64,000 nt of DNA from JAIQGF01 sp051006995 (GCA_051006995.1 JBPCSQ010000001.1:1-64000), one strand, 5' to 3'; positions 18,410 through 28,039 are shown, numbered from the stretch's first letter. Numbers and translations: made by a program. Notes: generated from the letters alone by a model not told the origin.

Positions 18410-19384
18410 CTAGAGAATCTTCTTGCCGAACGCCGAGAGCGCCAATTCCACAGCCAAGTCGGCGGTGCGGTTGTGCTCGTCGATCACCGGGTTCACCTCT
18501 ACGATCTCGAAGCTCACCATGCGACCGTGGTCGGCGATAATCTCCATCGCCAGGTGGCCCTCCCGATAGGTGGCGCCGCCACGTACCGGGGTACCGACGC
18601 CGGGGGCGTCTTCGGGGTCAATCCAGTCCATGTCGAGCGACACGTGATATCCGGCGGTGCCGCGGCCGGCCATGCGCAACGCCTCTTCCATCACCGTGCG
18701 CATGCCGCGTTCGTCAATGTCGCGCATGGTGAAGACTTCAATGCCGGCGCGCCGGATGTTTTCCCGCTCGATGGTGTCAATGTCGCGCACGCCCACCAAC
18801 ACACAGTTCTCCGGCCGCACCTTGGGGGAGAAGCCGAAGATATTGGCCAGCTCCGAGTGCCAGATTCCCATGATCGCAGCCAGGGGCATGCCATGCACAT
18901 TGCCGCTGGGAGAGCTGTCGGGCGTGTTGATGTCACTGTGCGCATCAATCCACAGCAGGCCGATCTTCTGGCCCTGCCGGCGGTAAAACTCCGCGATCCC
19001 GGCAACGGTTCCCACCGCGATCGAGTGGTCGCCGCCCAGCACCAGCGGCACCTTGCCGGCTTCCAGCGTCTTGACCACCAGTTCGGCTTCCTTGGTGCAG
19101 GTCTGCGTGATTTCCTTCAGATACTTGGCGCTGGCATGTCCAAAGGTTTTGGTTTCGGCGATGGCGACCGAAACGTTGCCGGCGTCTTCCACCTTGTGCC
19201 CGAGCGCCTCCAGCCGCGCTTCCAAACCAGCCACCCGCACTGCCGAACAGCCCATGTCTACACCGCGGCGAGTCTGGCCAAGGTCGAGGGGCACGCCAAT
19301 GACGCGGATCTTCTTCGGCGTGATTCCGTCGGCCAGGATGGGGCCGGGCGTGGCTGCGGTGTGCGGTGTCGTGCTTTCTGGCAT
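18410..19384 (-). CDS. rocF: Arginase
   Basis: 324 residues of the ureohydrolase fold. The dimanganese ligands are visible in order: VLGGDHSIAVG, WIDAHSDIN and SLDMDWIDPEDAPG; the usual DAHTD is DAHSD here. It hydrolyses arginine to ornithine and urea. Length, the N-terminal IRVIGVPLDLGQTRRGVDMG and the internal SGNVHGMPLA loop point to arginase rather than agmatinase. The first 24 residues are a low-complexity extension. It lies downstream of asnS on the same strand, separated by a word-repeat palindrome. Confidence 0.93.
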   Translation of the reverse strand: MPESTTPHTAATPGPILADGITPKKIRVIGVPLDLGQTRRGVDMGCSAVRVAGLEARLEALGHKVEDAGNVSVAIAETKTFGHASAKYLKEITQTCTKEAELVVKTLEAGKVPLVLGGDHSIAVGTVAGIAEFYRRQGQKIGLLWIDAHSDINTPDSSPSGNVHGMPLAAIMGIWHSELANIFGFSPKVRPENCVLVGVRDIDTIERENIRRAGIEVFTMRDIDERGMRTVMEEALRMAGRGTAGYHVSLDMDWIDPEDAPGVGTPVRGGATYREGHLAMEIIADHGRMVSFEIVEVNPVIDEHNRTADLAVELALSAFGKKIL

Positions 19385-19387
19385 AGC

Positions 19388-19476
19388 GGTCTGTCAGTCT
19401 TTCAGTCGATGAGTCTTTCGGCCGGCCAGTCTTGCGGTCATGTGTGACTGAGAGACTGATAGACCGACAGACTCTA
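19388..19476. repeat. Quasi-palindrome of CAGTCTNTCAGTC-like words
   Basis: The left arm (GTCTGTCAGTCTTTCAGTCG, with further GAGTCTTTC and CAGTCTTGC copies) is mirrored by a right arm carrying the complements (GACTGAGAGACTGATAGACC then GACAGACTC). It fills the gap between asnS (3' end) and the arginase start. The word is close to that of the palindrome at 21723-21812. Confidence 0.75.
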
Positions 19477-20817
19477 CGGGTACAACCGGTGCAACATCCT
19501 GGGGAACGGAATGGTCTCGCGCACGTGCTCCAGGCCGCAGATCCACGCCACCGCGCGCTCGATTCCCATGCCGAAGCCGCCGTGCGGCACCCCGCCGTAC
19601 TTGCGCAGGTCGAGATACCACTTGAACGCTTCTTCCGGCAGCCCATGCTCGTGAATGCGCTTCAGCAGCAGGTCGTACGAGGCGATACGCTGCGAGCCGC
19701 CAATAATCTCGCCATACCCCTCGGGAGCGAGCACATCCACGCATAGCGCGACTTTCGGATTGTTCGGGTCCGGCTCCATGTAAAACGCTTTCACCTCGAC
19801 CGGGTAACGGTGCACCATCACGGGCCGGTCGAACTGCGCCGAGATGTAGGTCTCGTCCGGCGAACCGAAATCCCCGCCCCACTCAAATTTTGTTTCCAGC
19901 TTGCCCTCGGCGAAGCCCTTTTGCAGGATGGCAACTGCTTCATCGTAGGTGATGCGTGGAAACGGCCCGTGAACTTTCTCCAAAAACGCCACATCGCGCC
20001 CGATCAGCTCCAGGTCCTTCCGTCGCGTCTCCAGCACGCGCCCGACGATGTGAGTGATCAGGCCCTCGGCCAAGCTCATCAGGTCGTCCAGATCGGCGAA
20101 GGCCAGCTCCGGCTCCACCATCCAGAACTCGGTCAGATGTCGGCGCGTCTTTGATTTTTCCGCGCGGAACGTCGGCCCGAAGGAATAGACCTTCCCCAGC
20201 GCCATGGCCGTGGCTTCGATGTAGAGCTGCCCCGACTGCGTGAGAAAGGCCTCTTCGTCGAAATAGTCCACGGGAAACAGCGTGCTCGTGCCCTCGCAGG
20301 CCGCGGGCGTAAGAATGGGCGGATCGGTGAGCACGAATCCCTGGCCGTCGAAGAAATCACGCACCGCCTTGATGATCTCGGCCCGCACGCGCAGGATGGC
20401 CGCCTGCCGCGGCGTTCGCAGCCACAGGTGGCGGTGCTCCATCAGGAAATCAACGCCGTGCTCCTTCAGCGAAATCGGGTAGGGATCGTTCTCGGGAACT
20501 TTCTGGAGGATCTTTACTTCACTGACGTCGAGTTCGTAGCCGCCGGGCGCGCGCTTGTCGGCGCGCACCTTGCCGCGCACGATAAGGCTGGACTCCTGGG
20601 TCAGTCCCTTCAGCGCCTCGAAGGCTTCCGGCGCCTGATTCTTCGGCACCACACCCTGGATCACGCCGCTGCCGTCACGGATTTGCGGAAACAGCAGCTT
20701 CCCGCTCTCCCGCAAGTTGTAGAGCCAGCCGCGGATCTCGACCGTCTGTCCGTCGTGCTTGCCAATGTCGCCGATGCGAGCGACCGGCGCTTCGGTTTGT
20801 GTCTGTTGCATTGCCAT
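19474..20817 (-). CDS. asnS: Asparaginyl-tRNA synthetase
   Basis: 447 residues, class IIb synthetase. An N-terminal OB-fold anticodon-binding domain (VEIRGWLYNLRESGKLLFPQ) is followed by the class II core: motif 1 around FFDGQGFVLTDPPILTP, motif 2 FRAEKSKTRRHLTEFWMVEP and motif 3 GFGMGIERAVAWICGL near the C-terminus. The combination and the terminal FPRMLHRLYP favour AsnRS over AspRS/LysRS. It charges tRNA-Asn in the cytoplasm. A repeat palindrome follows the gene and another precedes it. Confidence 0.95.
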   Translation of the reverse strand: MAMQQTQTEAPVARIGDIGKHDGQTVEIRGWLYNLRESGKLLFPQIRDGSGVIQGVVPKNQAPEAFEALKGLTQESSLIVRGKVRADKRAPGGYELDVSEVKILQKVPENDPYPISLKEHGVDFLMEHRHLWLRTPRQAAILRVRAEIIKAVRDFFDGQGFVLTDPPILTPAACEGTSTLFPVDYFDEEAFLTQSGQLYIEATAMALGKVYSFGPTFRAEKSKTRRHLTEFWMVEPELAFADLDDLMSLAEGLITHIVGRVLETRRKDLELIGRDVAFLEKVHGPFPRITYDEAVAILQKGFAEGKLETKFEWGGDFGSPDETYISAQFDRPVMVHRYPVEVKAFYMEPDPNNPKVALCVDVLAPEGYGEIIGGSQRIASYDLLLKRIHEHGLPEEAFKWYLDLRKYGGVPHGGFGMGIERAVAWICGLEHVRETIPFPRMLHRLYP

Positions 20818-20821
20818 CGTC

Positions 20822-20895
20822 TCAGAGGCTCTAGGCTCTCGGCTCTGGGCTCCGGCAACTCATGCCGAGCCTAGAACCCAACGCCAAGAGCCTAA
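20822..20895. repeat. Quasi-palindrome of AGGCTCTNGGCTCT words
   Basis: The left arm repeats GGCTCT four times with variation (AGGCTCTAGGCTCTCGGCTC); the right arm reads GCCGAGCCTAGAACCCAACG then CCAAGAGCCTAAC, its complement. The two arms flank about 10 bases. It occupies the gap between the sugar-isomerase-like gene and asnS, both on the minus strand. Confidence 0.72.
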
Positions 20896-21722
20896 CCTGC
20901 GGGCTCCAGCTTTCGGAATGCTTCCCCGATTCCGCTCGTCACCTTGCCCTGGTCCATGCCCTCGCCCTCGATTTCCAGCAGCAGTGGCGGCACCTGCGGT
21001 GCTGACTGCAGCAGCTTCATGGTCGCCGCCCAGTCAACGCTGCCTTTGCCCGGCCACAGGTGCATATCCTTATCTTTTTTATTGTCGTGCACATGCGTGG
21101 AGAAGATGTGCTCTTTCAATACCGCGAACGCGCCCGGCACGTCGCTCATGATGTGCGCGTGGCCTACATCGAAGCACACGCCAACATCGTCGAAATGCGC
21201 TACGTGCAGCAGTTCCATCAGCCGTTCCGGCGTCGAGAGCTCATTCGGGATGTTCTCCAGCAGGAGTTTGACCCCCAACGGCTTGGCAAACGCGCGCAGG
21301 TGCTCGACCGAAGTCAGCGCCGCTTCGAATTTGTGTTCATCGAATTCCTCGTTGCCCACGCCGACGTGCTGCACCAGGAAGCGAAAGGGTACCTGCTCGG
21401 CGATCTCCAGCGCGCGCTTGATCTCGTCCATCGCCTCGATGCGCTGCTTGCGCCCCGGATCGGCGATATTGATCGGCGACATTTCGCGCCCGTTCCACTC
21501 GTAGCTGCTGTACATCGGGGAGTGCACCGAATTCAGCGGCACTCCCGAGCTCTTGAACCACTGCGCCAGTTCGGTCACGTGCTGACGCCGGTTGGCGTAG
21601 TCCACGTGGCCACGGAATGCGAAGATTTCGATGGCCTCCGCCCCGGCGCGCTGCAATCCTTCCAGCAGCCCCGGATGCAGCCGCTCGCGAATGTAGGGAA
21701 ATGTCGAAACCGCTTTGATCAT
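20892..21722 (-). CDS. Sugar phosphate isomerase/epimerase-like TIM-barrel protein
   Basis: 276 residues of the AP-endonuclease-2-like TIM barrel. Family phrases: GAEAIEIFAFRGHVDY, LNSVHSPMYSSYEW, FLVQHVGVG, LLLENIPNELSTPERL, VGVCFDVGHAHIM, STHVHDNKKDKDMHLWPGKG and LLLEIEGEGMDQG. The metal-binding Glu, Asp/His and His residues of xylose-isomerase-like proteins are present. The sugar substrate is not predictable. It lies between ggt and asnS on the same strand, with word-repeat palindromes on both sides. Confidence 0.82.
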   Translation of the reverse strand: MIKAVSTFPYIRERLHPGLLEGLQRAGAEAIEIFAFRGHVDYANRRQHVTELAQWFKSSGVPLNSVHSPMYSSYEWNGREMSPINIADPGRKQRIEAMDEIKRALEIAEQVPFRFLVQHVGVGNEEFDEHKFEAALTSVEHLRAFAKPLGVKLLLENIPNELSTPERLMELLHVAHFDDVGVCFDVGHAHIMSDVPGAFAVLKEHIFSTHVHDNKKDKDMHLWPGKGSVDWAATMKLLQSAPQVPPLLLEIEGEGMDQGKVTSGIGEAFRKLEPAG

Positions 21723-21812
21723 AAGTCTTCAGTCTTCAGTCGTCGGTCGTCAGTCTTCAGCAACACCCGCCGGTCTGTGCCTGAAGGCTGACGACGGAAG
21801 ACTGACGCCTAG
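21723..21812. repeat. Quasi-palindrome of AGTCTTCAGTC words
   Basis: One of the clearest examples. The left arm at 21725-21760 repeats AGTCTTC/AGTCGTC/GGTCGTC units five times; the right arm at about 21779-21806 reads GCCTGAAGGCTGACGACGGA and onward, the complement of the same units. The loop is about 18 bases. It lies between the ggt stop and the start of the preceding gene. Confidence 0.8.
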
Positions 21813-23563
21813 AATCCTACCGCCTTCCCATTATGCCTTGGATCGCTCGCCCCCAGCCGCTCGCCAGTTTTGCTGTTGATGGCGATACACTCGGCGTCAC
21901 CCCAGAAGCCGTTGGGATACAGCGTGTCTTTCACTGCAAACTGGTGCCCCATCTCGCGCAACAGCTTCAGCGTATCGGGAGAAAACCCGACGCGCTCGGT
22001 GTAAATCCAGTCCGGCTGCCATTGTTGGTGAAAATGCGGCGCGTTCACCGCCTGCTGGATATCCAGCCCGTAGTCCACTACACCGATCAGTACATTCGCT
22101 ACCACCGTAATGATCCGCGGCCCGCCCGGCGATCCCAAAACCATCAGCAGCTTTCCGTTGCTGGTTACGATAGTCGGCGCCATCGCCGACAGGGGGCGCT
22201 TGCCCGGCCCGATCGCGTTGGCTTCCCCCTGGATCAGCCCGAACATGTTGGGCACTCCAGCCTTGGACGAGAAATCGTCCATTTCATCGTTCAGCAAGAA
22301 TCCCAGCCCCTCCACCGTGACTGCCGACCCGAAGCTCTCGTTCAGCGTGGTGGTCACCGCCACCGCGTTACCTTCCGTGTCCACCACCGAATAGTGCGTG
22401 GTGCTGTGCGACTCCGGTCCGGTCACCCGCTGGTGCGACTGCGCGTAGCGCTCCAGCTCGGTGAAGATTGCAGGTCGCTTCAGCGCCGCCGGCGATGCCT
22501 TGTTGGGATCCAGCGACTCTCGCCACGCGGCCGCGTACTTCTTGTCAATCAATTGCGCCACCGGCACCTTGGAAAAATCCGGGTCGCCAAGAAACTCCGC
22601 GCGATCAAAAAACGCCCGCTGGAACGCCTCCACGGTCAGATGGATGGCCTCGGCCGAGCCCGCACCGAACTGCTTCAGATCGTAGCCCTCGAGGATATTG
22701 AGCAGCTCGATCAGAGTGATCCCGCCTGAAGACGGCGGCGGGGCGCTATAGATATCGAGGCCGCGGTACGTTCCGTGTACCGGCTCGCGCTCCTTGACTT
22801 CATAGGCGGCGAGATCTTTTTCGGTGAGGAGTCCTCCGCCTGTCTGGACGAAAGCGGCGAGTTCCTTCGCCATTGCGCCGCGGTAGAACTCATCGGGGTT
22901 CTTGGCGATCCTCTCCAGCGTATGCGCCAGCTCCGGCTGTTGCAGGATTTCGCCCGGCTGGTAGAACCGGCCGCCGCGCTGGAAGACGCGCTTCGATTCG
23001 GCGAATTCGCCCAGGTGGTATTTCGGATTCTTGAGATCCTCGGTGTCCTCCCAAGCCAGCGCGAAACCTTCTGTTGCCAGCCGAATGGCCGGTGCCATCA
23101 CCTTCTTCAGCGGCAGCTTGCCGTACTTCCTTTGCGCGTACACCAGTCCTGCCACCGATCCTGGCACCGCGATCGCTTTGTACCCAACCAGGCTGGCGTC
23201 CGGAATAACATTTCCCTGCGCGTCCAGGTACATGTTGCGTGTGGCTGCCTCCGGCGCTTTTTCGCGAAAATCAACGAAGTGGAATTTTCCATCGGCAAGG
23301 CGGATGAGCATGAATCCGCCTCCTCCCAGGTTTCCTGCCTGAGGATGCACTACGGCCAGCGCGAAGCCGGTGGCGACGGCGGCGTCCACCGCGTTGCCGC
23401 CAAGCTTGGTCATGGTGTCCACGCCCGCAATCGACGCCAGCTCGTGCTGGCTGACGACCATGCCGTGCTGCGCCCGCACCGCGTGAATCGGCGCGGCCCA
23501 CGCGTACACCCCGGCGCTCGTGGCCAACACCAACGCGAGCAGCAACTTGCGGTGAATTCGCAT
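21809..23563 (-). CDS. ggt: Gamma-glutamyltransferase precursor
   Basis: 584 residues. The signal peptide (LLLALVLATSAGVYAWA) is followed by the Ntn-hydrolase precursor. The autocatalytic cleavage and catalytic residue is the second Thr of STTHYSVVD, Thr389; this predicts a large chain of about 360 residues and a small chain of about 195. The small-chain substrate motifs are present (NDEMDDFS, PLSAMAPTIV, GSPGGPRIITVVANVLIGVVD). It cleaves and transfers the gamma-glutamyl group of glutathione in the periplasm. Confidence 0.95.
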   Translation of the reverse strand: MRIHRKLLLALVLATSAGVYAWAAPIHAVRAQHGMVVSQHELASIAGVDTMTKLGGNAVDAAVATGFALAVVHPQAGNLGGGGFMLIRLADGKFHFVDFREKAPEAATRNMYLDAQGNVIPDASLVGYKAIAVPGSVAGLVYAQRKYGKLPLKKVMAPAIRLATEGFALAWEDTEDLKNPKYHLGEFAESKRVFQRGGRFYQPGEILQQPELAHTLERIAKNPDEFYRGAMAKELAAFVQTGGGLLTEKDLAAYEVKEREPVHGTYRGLDIYSAPPPSSGGITLIELLNILEGYDLKQFGAGSAEAIHLTVEAFQRAFFDRAEFLGDPDFSKVPVAQLIDKKYAAAWRESLDPNKASPAALKRPAIFTELERYAQSHQRVTGPESHSTTHYSVVDTEGNAVAVTTTLNESFGSAVTVEGLGFLLNDEMDDFSSKAGVPNMFGLIQGEANAIGPGKRPLSAMAPTIVTSNGKLLMVLGSPGGPRIITVVANVLIGVVDYGLDIQQAVNAPHFHQQWQPDWIYTERVGFSPDTLKLLREMGHQFAVKDTLYPNGFWGDAECIAINSKTGERLGASDPRHNGKAVGF

Positions 23564-23656
23564 AGGGAAGCCCCACGCCGAGGGCAGAAGCTTTGAGGCT
23601 AGCGTAGCGGATGATTGAGAGTCAAATTGCCACGCTGAGGCACGCGATGGCCCCCT

Positions 23657-24070
23657 TCACGAGTTGCCAATGGCCGATCGTCGTCTTCTGGCCGTCCGCG
23701 CCTTAGCGCGGCCGCTTTGTCGTTCGCCGTCGAGCTTCGCTTGTAATGTCTTCGGCAACTTGCGGCGCACATTCTCGTAGGACGCGGCAATCAACTCGCG
23801 CATCTCCTCATCCGGTAGCAGGTCAATGCGCTTCACTTCAACCCAGCCATGCTTGCCGACATATGGCGCACGCCTAATGCCGTCGACTTCCAGCATCTCC
23901 GCGCAGCGTTCGGGCGTGCATTTCACCGTAAATCGCGGCGGTACATCGCCCAGCGAAACAGTCACAAAGATTTTGTTAGCGACGCGAAACAGCAGGGCGT
24001 CGCCCCACTGCAGGCCCTCACTCGTCCCCGCGAAAGATAGGCAATACGCGCGCAAATTGTCGAGGTCCAT
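23657..24070 (-). CDS. MmcQ/YjbR family protein
   Basis: 137 residues of the MmcQ/YjbR double-wing fold: LRAYCLSFAGTSEGLQWGDA, LLFRVANKIFVTVSL, RFTVKCTPERCAEML, APYVGKHGWVEVKRIDLLPD and ELIAASYENVRRKLPK. A basic, arginine/lysine-rich tail of about 25 residues follows. The family is predicted to bind DNA but its role is unknown. The start at 24070 fits the family N-terminus; the upstream open frame (to 24169) overlaps the bamA promoter region. Confidence 0.85.
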   Translation of the reverse strand: MDLDNLRAYCLSFAGTSEGLQWGDALLFRVANKIFVTVSLGDVPPRFTVKCTPERCAEMLEVDGIRRAPYVGKHGWVEVKRIDLLPDEEMRELIAASYENVRRKLPKTLQAKLDGERQSGRAKARTARRRRSAIGNS

Positions 24071-24132
24071 ACGACTTTTCCCGCGCTCCAGTGTATTGCA
24101 ACAGGAAGCCTCGCGCGCCTCGCGGAGCCGTG

Positions 24133-24163
24133 TTGCGAGGACTGCGGGCTCGGCCTGTATAAT
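24133..24163 (+). promoter_or_regulatory. Candidate promoter of bamA-ompH
   Basis: TATAAT at 24158-24163 is a perfect -10 hexamer, with TTGCGA at 24133-24138 as a poor -35 at 19 bases. It lies 65 bases before the bamA start, in the divergent gap with the MmcQ/YjbR gene. The -10 is convincing, the -35 less so. Confidence 0.4.
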
Positions 24164-24227
24164 TACCAATTCCGCATCATCTTGCCTTTGAGGTCGGACT
24201 ATTCTGATTTTTGAGGATCATTTTCGG

Positions 24228-27098
24228 GTGCCCGGGCACGACGCATCCGGTGCCCGGCGTCGCCTACCTCGACTCCCCGGCCTCACTCGGCTGGTGACCG
24301 CTCTGCTTCTGCTAGTGGCTTCGCTCCTGGTTTTCGCACCACGCGCTCAGGCCCAGCGCGATCTCATCACTGAAGTCGACTGCCACGGTAACCGCCGTAT
24401 CCCGTGCGAGACCATTAAAGCCCGTATGTTCACCAAGCCGGGCGACGTTTACGACCAGGCAGCCCTGGAGCGCGACTTCAATTCGCTATGGAACACCGGC
24501 TACTTCGACGACATTCGTCTGGAACGCGAGGAATCGGCCAAGGGCTGGATCATCCACGTGTACGTGAAGGAAAAGCCCACGATTCGCGAGATCAAGTATG
24601 TGGGACTGAACTCCATTTCGCAGAGCGACGTGCTCGACCGGTTCAAGGAGCGCAAGGTTTCTCTTACACAGGAGAGCCAGTACGACCCCACCAAGGTCAA
24701 GAAGGCCGAGGTCGTGATCAAGGAACTGCTCGGCGAGCACGGTCGCCAGTTCGCCACCATCCGCACCGAGGTTCGTCCCATTCCGCCCGCCGCCGTGGGC
24801 ATCACGTTCGTGGTCAAGGAAGGGCCGAAGATCAAGGTCGGGAACATCAAGTTTGGAGGCAATAAGCACGTCAACAGCCGCACCTTGCGCTACTCCATGG
24901 CTAACCTGCGGCCGATTGGCATTCCCCACTCCATCTTCCTGGAGAACATCTTCAGCCGCACCTACAACGCCTCCAAGCTGAGCGAGGACATGGAACGGGT
25001 GCGAGATGCCTTCCAGCGCCGCGGCTACTTCAAGGCGCTGGTGAAAGACCCCAAGACGCAGACGCGCGATACCGGCTCGGCTGGCTTCCACATTCCGCTC
25101 ATCATGCACGGGCCCGGCAAGGTGATTGACATCACCGTCCCGGTGGAAGAAGGCGAGCGCTACCGGCTGAAGGAAATCAAGTTCACCGGCAACAAGGCGA
25201 TCACCAACACAGCATTGTTGCGCCGCGCCATGCCCATCAAGGACGGCGAGATCTTCAACATTGAGCTGATTCGCAAAGGCCTCAAGAACCTGCAGGACGC
25301 CTACGGCTCTCTCGGATACATCAACTTTACCCCCGTTCCCGACACCACCTTCGACGACGAAAAGAAGCTCATCAGCATTAACATTGATATTGACGAGGGC
25401 AAGCCGTACTACGTCCGCCGCATCGAGTTCAAAGGCAACACCACCACCCGCGATAAGGTGATCCGCCGCGAGCTCGGCGTCGAAGAGGGCCACGTCTTCA
25501 ATAAACAGCTCTGGGACGTGAGTATCCTGCGGCTCAACCAGCTCGGCTACTTCGAAAAGCTCACCTCCGAGCAGGATTCCGAGATCAAGCAGAACAACCA
25601 GGAAGCCACGGTGGATATCACCCTCAAGGTCAAGGAGAAGGGCAAGAACAGTATCGGCCTGACCGGCGGCGTCAGCGGTTTGGCCGGCTCGTTCATCGGA
25701 CTCAGCTACGAGACCAATAACTTCCTCGGGTTGGGCGAGACCTTGAGCGTCACCGCCAGCCTCGGCAGCCGCCAGCGCAACATCATGTTCGGCTTTACCG
25801 AACCCTACACCTTCGATCGCCCGCTCCAGCTCGGCTTCACCGTATTCACCCAGAAGTTCAACTTCGACCAGGCGCAACAGGCCAACATCGTCGCCGGCAC
25901 CACCCTGAACCTGCCGCAGAGCGTGCTGCAATCGTTGCAGAACTTCAGCCAGACCCGCACCGGATTCACCGTGAGTGGCAGTTACCCGCTGCGGCGCTCC
26001 TTCAAGCGCGTCGGGCTGGGCTATTCCTTTGATACTTCGTCGCTGAGCGTCTTCAGCGACTTCTCGCGCGCTTACTTCCAGGAGTTGAACTTCCGCAACA
26101 TTACCGGCCCGAACTCGCTCACCGGCGTCGTCACCAGCAAGCTGCTGCCCAGCTTTGTCGTCAACACCATTGATAATCCGGTGCGCCCGCACCATGGCCG
26201 CAGCCTGTTCCTGGGCGGCGATATTGCCGGCATCGGCGGCAATGTTTCCTTTGTTCGTCCGCTGGTCGCCTTTACCAAGTGGACGCCGATGCAGGGTTTC
26301 AAGCCGAATCGTGACGGCCATAATTCCCTCGGCATTCGCCTGCAGGCTTCATTCATCAGCGGCTACTCCGGCCGTGTCGCTCCTCCCTTCGAGCGCTTCT
26401 ACATGGGCGGCGATACCGATATTCGCGGCTTCGATATTCGCGCTATTTCCCCGGTGGCCTTCTTTGTCGAGCGTGTGGACTTTGGCCTCACCAACCCCGA
26501 CGGCAGCGCCGTCCTGAAGGACCCCAGCAACCCGCGCCAGGGCCAGTGGACCGTGCCCCTGCCGGTCAGCCGCATCATCTTCCCCGGTGGTGACACCCAG
26601 GTCGTTTCCAACGTCGAGTACCGCATCCCTATCATCGGGCCGGTAACGCTCGCGCCTTTCTTCGACCTCGGCTTCGACGCCATCACCCGCACCTCGCAAC
26701 TGCAGATCAACCCGGCGCAGTTGAATACCCTGAATACCACCGCCTTTGGATGCCCGAGCCTGGATCTCTCCTTCAACTGCGGCGGCGGCACCCCGTTGGC
26801 GTTCGGCAGCAATCTCCACGTCGTCGGCGCTTCCAACTGGCGGCCGCGTGCCTCCACCGGCCTCGAAGTGCAGGTCATCATGCCGATCGTCAATGCCCCG
26901 TTCCGGGTTTACTGGGCCTACAATCCGCTGCGCTTGAACACCTTCACCAACACGCCGAGCCTAATTACCCGCGATATGTTCCCGCAGGGCGGCTTTGGCG
27001 ATTTCAGCTACCGCCAGGCATTGGCCAACTTTGCCCCCGGTTGGAACCTGAAGGAGCCCATCAAGACATTCCGCTTCACCGTGGCCACCACCTTCTAG
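24228..27098 (+). CDS. bamA: Outer membrane protein assembly factor BamA
   Basis: 956 residues. After a signal peptide (TALLLLVASLLVFAPRAQAQ) come five POTRA repeats, roughly residues 45-490 (for example KPTIREIKYVGLNSISQSDV and PYYVRRIEFKGNTTTRDKVI). The C-terminal Omp85 beta-barrel (about 495-956) ends in a phenylalanine (FRFTVATTF) and has the lid-loop motif (YMGGDTDIRGFDIRAI, the RGF signature). It inserts beta-barrel proteins into the outer membrane. The start GTG at 24228 has GAGGAT nine bases upstream. It is followed by the OmpH/Skp gene, the usual pairing, but without lpxD. Confidence 0.96.
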   Translation: MPGHDASGARRRLPRLPGLTRLVTALLLLVASLLVFAPRAQAQRDLITEVDCHGNRRIPCETIKARMFTKPGDVYDQAALERDFNSLWNTGYFDDIRLEREESAKGWIIHVYVKEKPTIREIKYVGLNSISQSDVLDRFKERKVSLTQESQYDPTKVKKAEVVIKELLGEHGRQFATIRTEVRPIPPAAVGITFVVKEGPKIKVGNIKFGGNKHVNSRTLRYSMANLRPIGIPHSIFLENIFSRTYNASKLSEDMERVRDAFQRRGYFKALVKDPKTQTRDTGSAGFHIPLIMHGPGKVIDITVPVEEGERYRLKEIKFTGNKAITNTALLRRAMPIKDGEIFNIELIRKGLKNLQDAYGSLGYINFTPVPDTTFDDEKKLISINIDIDEGKPYYVRRIEFKGNTTTRDKVIRRELGVEEGHVFNKQLWDVSILRLNQLGYFEKLTSEQDSEIKQNNQEATVDITLKVKEKGKNSIGLTGGVSGLAGSFIGLSYETNNFLGLGETLSVTASLGSRQRNIMFGFTEPYTFDRPLQLGFTVFTQKFNFDQAQQANIVAGTTLNLPQSVLQSLQNFSQTRTGFTVSGSYPLRRSFKRVGLGYSFDTSSLSVFSDFSRAYFQELNFRNITGPNSLTGVVTSKLLPSFVVNTIDNPVRPHHGRSLFLGGDIAGIGGNVSFVRPLVAFTKWTPMQGFKPNRDGHNSLGIRLQASFISGYSGRVAPPFERFYMGGDTDIRGFDIRAISPVAFFVERVDFGLTNPDGSAVLKDPSNPRQGQWTVPLPVSRIIFPGGDTQVVSNVEYRIPIIGPVTLAPFFDLGFDAITRTSQLQINPAQLNTLNTTAFGCPSLDLSFNCGGGTPLAFGSNLHVVGASNWRPRASTGLEVQVIMPIVNAPFRVYWAYNPLRLNTFTNTPSLITRDMFPQGGFGDFSYRQALANFAPGWNLKEPIKTFRFTVATTF

Positions 27099-27281
27099 TC
27101 GTCGGGCAACACCTTCCTCTTGGGGCGTAAATGCTGGGATTGGCGGCGACGGCGTTGACCTTAACTCAAGTCCCACCTATAATCGCCTTGCGTCTTTCCG
27201 CGAAATCTTCCAGGTGTGCCCGTTCTGAGGTGTTTCTGGGGAATTGCCGGAGATTGTCCCGAAGGAGTCCAAAACTTACCA

Positions 27282-27992
27282 ATGACACGCAAGCTTCTCC
27301 GCTTCATTTTGCCGGTGGCGCTGCTCACCATGACTGCCCTGGCACAAACGGGCGTTGCCGCCGCCGCACCGGCTGGCGCTGCCCCTAACACGGTCGCTCC
27401 CTCCGCCGCTACTGGTCGCATCGGTATCATCAGTATTCAGAATGCGATCTTCATGACCAATGAGGGGCGGCGCGACCTGGAAACTCTCCAGGCGAAGTTT
27501 GAGCCCAAGCAGAAGGAACTCAACGCTGCCAACCAGGATATCGAGAACCTGCAGAAGCAGCTTCAGACTCAGGGCGACAAGCTCAACGAGCAGGCCCGCA
27601 ACGAGCTCGCGCGCAACATCGACGCTAAGAAGAAGAGTTTTCAGCGTAACTACGAGGACGCGCAGAGCGATTTCCAGAACCAGCAGAACGACATTCTCAA
27701 CCGTGTCGGTGGCAAAGTCATGGAAGTTCTCGACAAGTACGCCAAGCAGAACGGCTACTCCATGATTCTCGATGTCTCCAATCCGCAAAGCCCGGTTCTG
27801 TGGGCGGCGCAGACGACCGACCTGACTCAGGAAATCGTGACCGCATACAACGCGCAATCAGGCGTTCCGGCTCCGACTTCCTCGGCCCCGGCGCAGCGGC
27901 CGCCGTCGAATTCCAAGCAGATTGGGCCATCGAGTTCTAAGCCGGCCGCTCCACGCACCACAGCACCGCCGGCTCAGAAACCTCCGAGATAG
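27282..27992 (+). CDS. OmpH/Skp-like periplasmic chaperone
   Basis: 236 residues. The signal peptide (LLRFILPVALLTMTALAQTG) precedes an alanine-rich spacer and the OmpH domain: a short strand GRIGIISIQNAIFMTNEGRR, a long coiled-coil pair rich in Gln/Lys/Glu (about 75-155), and a closing segment NGYSMILDVSNPQSPVLWAA. The C-terminal 45 residues are proline/serine-rich. Skp-type proteins hold unfolded outer-membrane proteins for BamA, whose gene is directly upstream. The start at 27282 fits the signal peptide better than 27216. Confidence 0.9.
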   Translation: MTRKLLRFILPVALLTMTALAQTGVAAAAPAGAAPNTVAPSAATGRIGIISIQNAIFMTNEGRRDLETLQAKFEPKQKELNAANQDIENLQKQLQTQGDKLNEQARNELARNIDAKKKSFQRNYEDAQSDFQNQQNDILNRVGGKVMEVLDKYAKQNGYSMILDVSNPQSPVLWAAQTTDLTQEIVTAYNAQSGVPAPTSSAPAQRPPSNSKQIGPSSSKPAAPRTTAPPAQKPPR

Positions 27993-28005
27993 GGATTCAG
28001 CATGC

Positions 28006-28036
28006 AAAAAAGCCGCCCGCCTGGGCGGCTTTTTTG
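28006..28036 (+). terminator. Terminator of the bamA-ompH transcript
   Basis: AAAAAAGCCGCCCGCCTGGG followed by CGGCTTTTTT: an 8-bp GC stem flanked by an A run and a six-T run, 13 bases after the stop codon. A textbook intrinsic terminator that may also work on the opposite strand. Confidence 0.92.
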
Positions 28037-28039
28037 TTG

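Noticed and set aside
24486..26321. 611-codon open frame on the minus strand
   Set aside because: It is antisense to bamA; rich in Val/Ala/Glu/Leu without domain features.
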